Of a stretch of DNA of 5,157 nt, positions 1 to 5,157 are shown in pieces. Numbering within the stretch: position 1 is the first letter of the stretch; the number at the start of each line of letters is the position of its first letter. The translations under genes were made by a program, and so were the position numbers. The stretch is from Candidatus Brevefilum sp. (lineage in GTDB: Bacteria > Chloroflexota > Anaerolineae > Anaerolineales > Anaerolineaceae). The notes below the pieces were generated by a model. The model did not search any database. It saw nothing but the letters and a program-made list of their open reading frames with translations, and had not been told where the DNA came from. The stretch spans positions 1-5,157 of the forward strand of contig SKPR01000098.1 of the NCBI GenBank assembly GCA_007119455.1, written 5' to 3'.

Positions 1-1577
1 GAAAGCTTCAATCCCAGATCCCCGGCGAGCCGGATGTACTGGTCCCACAGGTCAAGACGTTCAGGGTTTGCATTGATCTCCAGGTAACAACCCCGATCCA
101 GAGCAACCTTCATTATTTTTTCAATATCAAGCTTGATGGGGTCCCGTGAGCCAATCCGCCGGGTGGTGGGATGGGCCAGAATGTTAAAATGTGGGTTATC
201 CATGGCGCGTATGACCCGCTCTGTCTGTTGGTCTTCACTCAAATCAAAGTGAGAGTGGATGGATCCTAAAACAAGGTCCATTTTCTCCAGTGCTTCATCC
301 GGAAGGTCCAGACTGCCATCTTTATGAATATCAACCTCGATACCTTTGAGAACACGAATCCCATTGTGGTTCTGATTAAACCGGTCGATGTGATCGACGT
401 ATTCAGCAATTTCTGTTTCATCAAGTCCCTGTGTGACACCGATATACGAGGTGTGCTCAGTAATGGCGATATAGTCGTAACCCAATTCTTCAGCCGCAGA
501 GGCCATTTCTTCAATGGTGTGATCGCCATCACTGTAGTCTGTGTGCATTTGAAGATCACCCCGAATATCTTTAAGTTCTACCAGGTCTGGCAAATTGTTT
601 TGTTGAGCGGCTTCAATCTCTCCGGTATCCTCCCTGATTTCAGGTTCGATAAAAGGCATATCAAAGAAATGATAGATTTCTGTTTCGGTTTCACTGATAA
701 CACGTTCATTGCCTTTATACACACCATATTCATTGATTTTCAATCCTTGGTCTATGGCATGATTTCTCAAATGAATGTTGTGGGCTTTTGAGCCAGTGAA
801 ATACAATAAAGCTGCGCCGTAACTCTCTGATGGGACCACACGCAGATCCACCTGCAGCCCGGATCGTAATTTGATGGACGTTTTTGTCTCACCCTGCGAA
901 AGGACTTCGTGCACTGAATCATAGGCAACAAAGGCTTCTGATATTTTCTCGCCCTCCGATCCGGTTGCGATGATATCCAGGTCGCCCACTGTTGATCTTC
1001 GTCGCCTATAGCTGCCCGCAATGGTGGCTGTTTCTACCAGCTCATGCTCCTGGAGATAATCCAGCAAGGGCTCCACGAATTGTTCCGCGATATCCAATCG
1101 GGTTCGTTCTTCTTGAGATGAAGCCGATTCGAGGGCTTCTTGGATTTTGGTCGCAGTTTTTGGCCCAAACCCTTCAAGCTCGGTCACATGACCGGCTTCA
1201 ATGGCAGCCTGTAATTCTTCCAGGTTGGTAATATCCAGTTCCTCATAGAGGGTTTGCACGCGCTTCGGTCCCAGCCCAGAGATATCGAGTAATTTCAGTA
1301 AAGTCTGAGGGGTCCGTTCTTTCAAAGTTTCATAGAAAGTGAGCTGACCTGTTCTGGCGATCTCCTCGATTTTCTCGGCCAGGTCTTCTCCAATCCCCGG
1401 CATTTCCTCAAGGGATTCATTGTCTTCAATGATTTCGGTGACACGGCGAGGGTAGCCCTCAATGGTGCGAGCTGCATTGCGGTAAGCGCGGACGCGGAAG
1501 GGGTTGGCACCCTCAATCTCCAGCAGATCGGCAATCTCATACAATATATCCGCGATTTCAGAGTTTTGTACTGGCAC
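1..1577 (-). CDS. polX: DNA polymerase/3'-5' exonuclease PolX (Pol beta family plus PHP domain), 3' end cut by window
   Basis: Family X DNA polymerase for gap filling in base-excision repair, with a C-terminal PHP metal-dependent phosphoesterase domain; cytoplasmic. I translated the frame across the window: 525 codons open with no stop or frameshift. Helix-hairpin-helix-type motifs lie near residues 59-70 (MPGIGEDL), 99-106 (ISGLGPKR) and 133-145. The nucleotidyltransferase signature AGSYRRRR at 187-194 leads to catalytic Asp199 and Asp201 in GDLDII; the third acid is Asp244 in QVDLR. The PHP part starts near 338 (GDLQMHTDYSDG), then ITEHT 372-376, GIEVD 412-416, SIHSH 439-443 and LAHPTTRRIG 467-476. 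Bacillus PolX is about 570 residues, so roughly 45 are missing. The start is GTG at 1577, because MPVQNSEIADI matches the conserved family N-terminus and the frame has a TAG seven codons earlier. It lies 34 bases after the PEBP gene, probably in the same operon. Identification is very secure. Confidence 0.97.
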   Translation of the reverse strand, partial: MPVQNSEIADILYEIADLLEIEGANPFRVRAYRNAARTIEGYPRRVTEIIEDNESLEEMPGIGEDLAEKIEEIARTGQLTFYETLKERTPQTLLKLLDISGLGPKRVQTLYEELDITNLEELQAAIEAGHVTELEGFGPKTATKIQEALESASSQEERTRLDIAEQFVEPLLDYLQEHELVETATIAGSYRRRRSTVGDLDIIATGSEGEKISEAFVAYDSVHEVLSQGETKTSIKLRSGLQVDLRVVPSESYGAALLYFTGSKAHNIHLRNHAIDQGLKINEYGVYKGNERVISETETEIYHFFDMPFIEPEIREDTGEIEAAQQNNLPDLVELKDIRGDLQMHTDYSDGDHTIEEMASAAEELGYDYIAITEHTSYIGVTQGLDETEIAEYVDHIDRFNQNHNGIRVLKGIEVDIHKDGSLDLPDEALEKMDLVLGSIHSHFDLSEDQQTERVIRAMDNPHFNILAHPTTRRIGSRDPIKLDIEKIMKVALDRGCYLEINANPERLDLWDQYIRLAGDLGLKL

Positions 1578-1588
1578 GAATATCTAAA

Positions 1589-1593
1589 TCCTT
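1589..1593 (-). promoter_or_regulatory. Shine-Dalgarno site supporting the GTG start of polX
   Basis: AAGGA on the minus strand lies 11 bases before the GTG codon at 1577. The spacing is slightly long, but no ATG in this frame would keep the conserved N-terminus, so this site supports the non-ATG start. A weak site with a GTG start may give lower translation than the upstream genes, which all have ATG starts (inference). Confidence 0.6.
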
Positions 1594-1611
1594 ATCAACG
1601 TAACGGGCAAA

Positions 1612-2073
1612 CTAGGTTCTCTCGAATCTTCCCATCAGGGTAACTTCATTCAGGACGTTATCCTCCATGGCATCCATCAATTGATCACGTGTGACCCGTC
1701 CGGTGAAATTGAGTTCCCGGGTCAGGGCATAAAGCCTGAAGAAATAACGATGTTCTCCGTCACCACGTGGCGGACAGGGTCCGTTGTAACCCTGTTTGCC
1801 AAAATCATTAAAACCTTCTCGAAGACCTTCAGATAACCGGCCACTGAGTGAAGCACCTTCCTGTAATTGATTGGGGGTAACAGGGAGGTTATATAAGACC
1901 CAGTGCGTAAAAGTGCCGGAAGGGGCATCGGGATCATCGGCCACCAGGGCCAATACCGCTGCGTTCTCGGGAACACCTGACCATGACAGGGGCGGTGAAA
2001 TATCTTCACCCTCGCAGGTATAACGGACGGGTATCTGTTCGCCGTTTTCAAAGGTTTCGCTGGTTAATTGCAT
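1612..2073 (-). CDS. YbhB/YbcL family Raf kinase inhibitor-like protein (PEBP fold)
   Basis: A complete 153-residue member of the phosphatidylethanolamine-binding protein family, close in length to E. coli YbhB (158). The family hallmarks are present: DDPDAP at 46-51, the HWVLYNLP segment at 57-64, and the ligand-pocket block GYNGPCPPRGDGEHRY at 95-110 followed by FFRLYAL. These residues form the anion-binding pocket in PEBP proteins. There is no signal peptide, so it should be cytoplasmic like YbhB rather than periplasmic like YbcL. The biochemical role of bacterial members is poorly defined; kinase inhibition is known for eukaryotic relatives and should not be transferred. The ATG is preceded by AAAGGAGT (plus 2081-2088) at about 7 bases. 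It starts 18 bases after the BON gene and ends 34 bases before polX, so it is likely cotranscribed with both. Confidence 0.95.
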   Translation of the reverse strand: MQLTSETFENGEQIPVRYTCEGEDISPPLSWSGVPENAAVLALVADDPDAPSGTFTHWVLYNLPVTPNQLQEGASLSGRLSEGLREGFNDFGKQGYNGPCPPRGDGEHRYFFRLYALTRELNFTGRVTRDQLMDAMEDNVLNEVTLMGRFERT

Positions 2074-2091
2074 TTCGCAAACTCCTTTTTT

Positions 2092-2370
2092 TTATTGATC
2101 ATTCATTTGGTTGAGAAAGATGGACTGTTCTGTTTCGTCAATGTCTGAATCATCGCTGACCCGTAAATCGTTGACCACGCTAAATACGCCATCCTGCTGT
2201 TTGGCAATTTTCTCAGCCGTTTCAACATGGTCTGTAGAGGGTACAGTTCCTGTCAGGGTGATCACACCACCTTTCTCGCTCACATTAATTTTTAGATCTT
2301 CGTCAAAGGCTTCATGAGCCATCAATGCTTTTTCAACAGCTTTGCTTAATTCATTAACGATTTTGGTCAT
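2092..2370 (-). CDS. Small BON-domain protein
   Basis: A 92-residue protein made almost wholly of one BON domain (about residues 8-71), the alpha/beta module found in OsmY, secretins and mechanosensitive channels and thought to contact phospholipids or membranes. Visible hallmarks are an N-terminal helix (IVNELSKAVEKAL), the strand-turn-strand GGVITLTGTV with conserved Gly41, a second helix (DHVETAEKIAKQQ) and the closing strand GVFSVVNDLRV. An acidic tail follows (SDDSDIDETEQ). No signal peptide or transmembrane segment is seen, so unlike OsmY it is probably cytoplasmic and could act on the inner face of the membrane. It overlaps the end of the M50 protease gene by 17 bases, which suggests translational coupling and perhaps a functional link to that membrane protein (inference). 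Confidence 0.9.
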   Translation of the reverse strand: MTKIVNELSKAVEKALMAHEAFDEDLKINVSEKGGVITLTGTVPSTDHVETAEKIAKQQDGVFSVVNDLRVSDDSDIDETEQSIFLNQMNDQ

Positions 2371-3586
2371 CTAAAGAACCTCCTCCTTGGGTGGGCAATG
2401 AGCCAGATGGCATCACATCATCAGCCTGCAGCTGGAGATACCTCAGGATATCCCGACGGCGAACAATTCCAACCATCTGCTCATCTTCCATAACCACCAA
2501 CTGATTGATGGCATTGCGGCTGATGGTCATTAACGCCTCGTGTGCATCATCTTCAGGCTTGACTGTTTTTAGTGCAGACCGGGGTGTCATAATCTCGTTT
2601 ACCTGCCGTGTGGATCGTTCAGGGCCCTGAACCTTGCGGACGTCGTGAAGGCAGACAATGCCAATCAACCGGTCATCTTCCATGACCGGAAATGCATGAT
2701 CGTCTGTTTGGATAATGTAATCTTCCACCAATGCATCAATGGAAATATCGCCGGGTACAGTGGGCGGATTCCTTTTCGTCATCCGTCGTACCGGCACATC
2801 CGCCAGAACATCTTTGACGATTAATTGCTGGTAACCCTGGCTGGCTGCATTATTGAGGAACCAACCAATTAAGATCAGCCAGACTCCGCCAACCAATCCC
2901 TCACCAAACAAGGGGATCTGGATGCCAAAAATCATGGCTACACCACCGAAGATCATCGCCCAGGCAATAAACTGCCCGGCATAGGAGGCCCAACGTGTGG
3001 CCTGGCGGAGATTTTTTGTGATGGCCCACAGAATGGACCGAAGAACCCGGCCGCCATCCAGGGGGAAACCCGGAATCAGATTGAAGACCCCGAGGATCAC
3101 GTTGATTGACCCAAGCCAGAATGCCAGGGTCCTGAGTGGTCCCAGGGGCTGGATGAATGCCATCGGTTGACCCGGATCCATGGCAGGTGCATCGAGCCCC
3201 AGCCCGGCCAGGAACAGTAAGAGGAACCCAAGTACAAGGCTGGTTACCGGTCCTAAGATCGCCATCACAAATTCATTACCGGGTGATTTGGGCTCCTCCC
3301 GAATGCTGGCCACACCACCAAAAAGGAACAGCGTGATATGATCCACAGGAATTCCCTGGGATTTTGCCACAAGTGAATGGGCCAATTCGTGCAAGAGAAC
3401 GGATAGGAAAAACAGGAGGGCTGCCACAACGCCCATGAAGATGGCGAAGGACGTATCCCAGCCTGGTTGCAACTGGATGAAGGCTACGGATAAATTCCAG
3501 ACGACCAGCAGCAAAATCAATAACCAGCTCCAATCAATTCGTATTTTTATGCCAAAAAGTTTGGCGATTTGGATCCCTCTTCCCAT
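2354..3586 (-). CDS. M50 site-2-protease-like zinc metalloprotease with two CBS domains
   Basis: A 410-residue intramembrane metalloprotease of the S2P family, CBS-containing subgroup (compare mycobacterial Rip3 and archaeal S2P). These enzymes cleave membrane-spanning substrates such as anti-sigma factors. About six membrane segments are visible: residues 19-38, 45-68, 105-128, 150-172, 203-224 and 228-246. The zinc site is HELAH at 66-70 (ligands His66 and His70, catalytic Glu67), and the third ligand is Asp177 in NLIPGFPLDGG (169-179). No PDZ domain is present. After residue 254 come two cytoplasmic CBS repeats, roughly 260-316 and 330-386, which in other proteins bind adenine nucleotides. 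The ATG follows AGGAGGT (plus 3591-3597) by only 4 bases. It begins 42 bases after gap with no terminator between, and its 3' end carries the ribosome-binding site of the BON gene. The substrate is unknown; no sigma/anti-sigma pair lies in the window. Confidence 0.95.
   Translation of the reverse strand: MGRGIQIAKLFGIKIRIDWSWLLILLLVVWNLSVAFIQLQPGWDTSFAIFMGVVAALLFFLSVLLHELAHSLVAKSQGIPVDHITLFLFGGVASIREEPKSPGNEFVMAILGPVTSLVLGFLLLFLAGLGLDAPAMDPGQPMAFIQPLGPLRTLAFWLGSINVILGVFNLIPGFPLDGGRVLRSILWAITKNLRQATRWASYAGQFIAWAMIFGGVAMIFGIQIPLFGEGLVGGVWLILIGWFLNNAASQGYQQLIVKDVLADVPVRRMTKRNPPTVPGDISIDALVEDYIIQTDDHAFPVMEDDRLIGIVCLHDVRKVQGPERSTRQVNEIMTPRSALKTVKPEDDAHEALMTISRNAINQLVVMEDEQMVGIVRRRDILRYLQLQADDVMPSGSLPTQGGGSLDDQNR
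2379..2388 (-). promoter_or_regulatory. Strong Shine-Dalgarno of the BON gene, inside the M50 coding region
   Basis: AAGGAGGAGG on the minus strand, 8 bases before the ATG at 2370, contains a full AGGAGG core. It lies within the protease gene, where the same bases encode the Gln-Gly-Gly-Gly stretch at residues 400-403. Its position allows a ribosome finishing the protease to reinitiate on the BON gene, and it decides the BON start. Confidence 0.85.
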
Positions 3587-3628
3587 AATGACCTCCTGTC
3601 TTTATTAGAAGTTTCTAGTTCGTGCAAG

Positions 3629-4636
3629 TTATGAATGGTTAACAATATAAGCAGCGAGCTCAACACAACGCAGGGCATAGGCCCATTCATTGTCGTACCA
3701 GGCTAAAACTTTAATGTCGTGATCACCAATGGCCATGGTTGATGCCAGGTCGACAAGGGCTGAGTAGCTGCTCCCGACGATATCTGCCGAAACCAGTTCT
3801 TCATCCGTCGCGCCCAGGATGCCCTTCATTTCATCCGAATTGGATGCGTCTCTGAATGCCTGGTTGACGCTTTCGACGGTAACCGGTTTATTGGTGTGGG
3901 CTACAAAGTCAATAATTGAGCCAACCGGGATCGGAACACGAATTGCCATACCATCCATTTTTCCCTTTAATTGGGGTAAAACTTTCGTTGTGGCGATCGC
4001 TGCACCTGTGGTTGTGGGAACAATGGACACCGCCCCTGCCCTGCCACGGCGCCACTTCTTCTTGGGCGAATCCACAATGGATTGTGAACTCGTGTAGGCA
4101 TGGATAGTTGTCAGAAGGCCCGATTCTATGCCAAAATTTTCATCCAGAACCTTGGCCACCGGTGCCAGGCAGTTCGTTGTGCAGGACGCATTTGACACAA
4201 TCTTATCTGTCGCCGGGTTATAGTCTTTTTCGTTTACACCCAAACAAATCGTGCGCTCGACATTTTTTGCAGGCGCAGAAATAACCACGCGGTTGGCACC
4301 GGCCTGCAAGTGCTTTGAAGCACCTTCATAATCGGTGAAAAAGCCCGTTGACTCAATCACAATCTCCACACCCATATCCTGCCAGGGTAAATTCGCGGGA
4401 TCTTTTTCACTTGTGAATGCTACTTTTTCTCCACCATAGGCGAATCCGCCATCGGTTTCCTCAATGTACACACTGGGGTCCTGTTGGACTGAATCGTACT
4501 TTAATAGATATAAAAGGTTGTCCAATGGGGCGACGTCATTGACAGCTACCGGGTCAAGATCATCGTTTTCTATGGCTTGCCGCAGCACCAACCTCCCAAT
4601 CCGTCCAAACCCATTGATTGCCAGTTTTTTAGCCAT
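3629..4636 (-). CDS. gap: Type I glyceraldehyde-3-phosphate dehydrogenase
   Basis: A 335-residue GAPDH that oxidises and phosphorylates glyceraldehyde 3-phosphate to 1,3-bisphosphoglycerate in glycolysis, or the reverse in gluconeogenesis; cytoplasmic tetramer. The Rossmann motif NGFGRIGR is at 8-15. Asp35 in VNDV matches the acid that binds the adenine ribose and favours NAD over NADP. The catalytic block SNASCTTNCLAP (148-159) carries nucleophile Cys152, with its partner His179 in TTIHAYT. IRVP at 232-235 supplies the phosphate-binding arginine and WYDNEW at 313-318 the nicotinamide-contacting Asn316. The S-loop is somewhat divergent (SPKKKWRRGRAGAVSIV), and the usual WGYSNR is WAYALR. The ATG has AAGGA upstream (plus 4643-4647) with about 6 bases spacing. 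It is the first gene of the putative five-gene operon and follows a 185-base gap, consistent with its own promoter. Confidence 0.98.
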   Translation of the reverse strand: MAKKLAINGFGRIGRLVLRQAIENDDLDPVAVNDVAPLDNLLYLLKYDSVQQDPSVYIEETDGGFAYGGEKVAFTSEKDPANLPWQDMGVEIVIESTGFFTDYEGASKHLQAGANRVVISAPAKNVERTICLGVNEKDYNPATDKIVSNASCTTNCLAPVAKVLDENFGIESGLLTTIHAYTSSQSIVDSPKKKWRRGRAGAVSIVPTTTGAAIATTKVLPQLKGKMDGMAIRVPIPVGSIIDFVAHTNKPVTVESVNQAFRDASNSDEMKGILGATDEELVSADIVGSSYSALVDLASTMAIGDHDIKVLAWYDNEWAYALRCVELAAYIVNHS

Positions 4637-4652
4637 CCTTATTCCTTTCTCT

Positions 4653-4681
4653 AATATAGAATTTTAAATTTACAAAATCAG
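4653..4681 (-). promoter_or_regulatory. Possible sigma70-type promoter of gap
   Basis: On the minus strand TATATT (plus 4653-4658) matches the -10 consensus at five of six bases. Seventeen bases upstream lies CTGATT (plus 4676-4681), which matches the -35 consensus at only three of six. The stretch is strongly AT-rich compared with its surroundings. If used, transcription would begin about a dozen bases before the gap ATG, giving a very short leader that still holds the Shine-Dalgarno site. AT-rich DNA gives such matches easily, so this is tentative. Confidence 0.3.
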
Positions 4682-4691
4682 ACACTTTAAT

Positions 4692-4744
4692 CCTATTGAG
4701 ACGCTCGTTGACTGAGGAGTGGGAACTGTTGCGGAACCTATTGA
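4692..4744. repeat. Duplicated octamer CCTATTGA, 45 bases apart
   Basis: CCTATTGA occurs at 4692-4699 and again at 4737-4744 (TCAATAGG on the gap sense strand), in direct orientation, 45 bases start to start. Both copies are in the non-coding gap upstream of the proposed gap promoter. They could be binding sites for one regulator, or chance. Confidence 0.35.
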
Positions 4745-4749
4745 AATGT

Positions 4750-4785
4750 GTTGGTTGGGTTGGTAAAGCGTTGGTAAGTGTTAGT
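4750..4785. repeat. Four GTTRGT direct repeats spaced 9-11 bases upstream of gap
   Basis: GTTGGT starts at 4750, 4759 and 4770, and GTTAGT at 4780, giving steps of 9, 11 and 10 bases. Read on the gap strand these are ACYAAC units. They lie about 115-150 bases before the gap ATG and close to the end of the receiver gene. Near-helical spacing places all copies on one face of the DNA, as in some arrays of activator sites. Slipped duplication of a simple sequence would also explain them. Confidence 0.5.
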
Positions 4786-4821
4786 CATCACCTGTCCCCC
4801 TGGTTTGATCTGTTTTCAAGC

Positions 4822-5157
4822 TTACGCTTCTCTCAATAGCGCATCCATGACACCACGCCGAAAATGCGTGATATCAACTGGTTTTTCATAGCATTGGACA
4901 TCCCCCAATTGCTTCTTTTGCTTTCGAAACACATCACAACCGAGAACGGTGATCCAGATGATTTTCAGGTCAGGGCTTACTTCTCTGGCATACTTCGTAA
5001 TCTCCATGCCATCTTTGTCAAGGCTGGTAAGCTCTGTGATCAACAGATCAATATGATTCTCGGTCAATGTTGCTTTGATGTTTTCTTTTTGTGATGATGA
5101 ATGAATTTCGATCGGTTCTTTTCGTCGTGAAAGACTTCTTTCAAGGACAAATCGGAC
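4822..5157 (-). CDS. Response-regulator receiver domain, atypical (Glu at phospho-acceptor site), 5' end cut by window
   Basis: The frame is open from the window edge to TAA at 4822, giving 111 residues that read as most of a CheY-like receiver. In the visible part, VRFVLERSL (1-9) resembles helix 1 of NtrC-type receivers, HIDLLITEL (35-43) is strand 3, KIIWIT is strand 4 with the conserved Thr, and CYEKPVDI is strand 5 with the conserved Lys-Pro. The phospho-accepting Asp at the end of strand 3 is replaced by Glu42 (codon 5034-5032), and the usual Met-Pro after it is absent; the later DG is kept. The acidic pair of strand 1 is beyond the edge. The protein ends right after the receiver, so it is either a stand-alone receiver or the C-terminal receiver of a larger protein such as a hybrid kinase. 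An internal TTG at 5067 is not the real start because homology continues upstream. Confidence 0.85.
   Translation of the reverse strand, partial: VRFVLERSLSRRKEPIEIHSSSQKENIKATLTENHIDLLITELTSLDKDGMEITKYAREVSPDLKIIWITVLGCDVFRKQKKQLGDVQCYEKPVDITHFRRGVMDALLREA

Larger units (their letters stand above)
4637..4821. other. Intergenic region between the receiver gene and gap
   Basis: This 185-base gap is the only sizeable non-coding stretch. It contains the gap ribosome-binding site, the tentative promoter, the CCTATTGA pair and the GTTRGT array. I see no clear stem-loop plus T-run after the receiver stop codon (4822), so readthrough into gap cannot be excluded. No tRNA or small ORF with a ribosome-binding site was found. 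Confidence 0.6.

Noticed and set aside
324..791. 155-codon plus-strand open frame opposite polX
   Set aside because: It lies wholly antisense to the well-conserved PHP region of polX, its translation has no recognisable domain, and it is best explained by codon bias of the real gene.
266..1540. Three minus-strand open frames (266-559, 767-1021, 1322-1540) that might suggest a broken polX
   Set aside because: All three are in the same shifted frame relative to polX. I translated the polX frame from 1577 to the window edge and found it uninterrupted, so there is no frameshift or pseudogene.
1722..2051. 109-codon minus-strand frame inside the PEBP gene
   Set aside because: It is a shifted-frame shadow; the 153-residue frame holds all PEBP motifs and a proper ribosome-binding site.
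3606..3617. Palindrome TAGAAGTTTCTA between gap and the M50 gene, considered as a terminator
   Set aside because: It has only five AT-rich pairs around a two-base centre and no T-run following on the minus strand, so it would not form a stable terminator hairpin.
3819..4107. Plus-strand frames opposite gap
   Set aside because: They are antisense to the catalytic domain of GAPDH, overlap each other in different frames, and show no protein family features.
4791..4803. CCTGTCCCCCTGG, near-palindromic, after the receiver gene
   Set aside because: The two arms do not pair well around a usable loop and no T-run follows; it is not convincing as a terminator or operator.
4822..5067. 81-residue receiver fragment starting at TTG 5067
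   Set aside because: The same frame continues open to 5157 and encodes receiver helix 1 and strand 2, so the TTG is internal and the gene is simply cut by the window.

Overview
This is a bacterial chromosomal window of moderate base composition in which every supported gene lies on the minus strand, so transcription reads from high to low coordinates. Genes are tightly packed with good Shine-Dalgarno sites. There are no RNA genes, insertion sequences, CRISPR arrays or phage genes. The pairing of bacterial PolX, a type I GAPDH and a soluble YbhB-type protein fits a free-living bacterium. The phylum cannot be fixed from sequence alone. My impression of an FCB-group lineage (Balneola/Rhodothermus-like or a candidate relative) is a low-confidence guess.

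Layout in transcription order: (1) 5157-4822, the C-terminal part of a protein ending in a receiver domain, cut by the window edge, with glutamate where the phospho-accepting aspartate is expected. (2) 4821-4637, a 185-base gap with a possible promoter just before gap, four GTTRGT direct repeats spaced about one helical turn apart, and a duplicated CCTATTGA octamer. (3) 4636-3629, glyceraldehyde-3-phosphate dehydrogenase. (4) 3586-2354, a six-TM site-2-protease-like M50 metalloprotease with two C-terminal CBS domains. (5) 2370-2092, a small cytoplasmic BON-domain protein whose start overlaps the protease gene by 17 bases. (6) 2073-1612, a YbhB/YbcL-type PEBP-family protein. (7) 1577-1, DNA polymerase/exonuclease PolX, open to the window edge and lacking only its last few dozen residues.

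Genes 3 to 7 are separated by 42, -17, 18 and 34 bases with no terminator seen between them, so they look like one operon of at least five genes headed by gap. The products do not form one known pathway: central glycolysis, intramembrane proteolysis that may sense adenine nucleotides, a BON protein, a PEBP protein and a base-excision-repair polymerase. A shared stress or maintenance role is an inference. No clearly new system is visible. The least ordinary points are the D-to-E receiver, the helically phased repeats upstream of gap, and the gene set of the putative operon.
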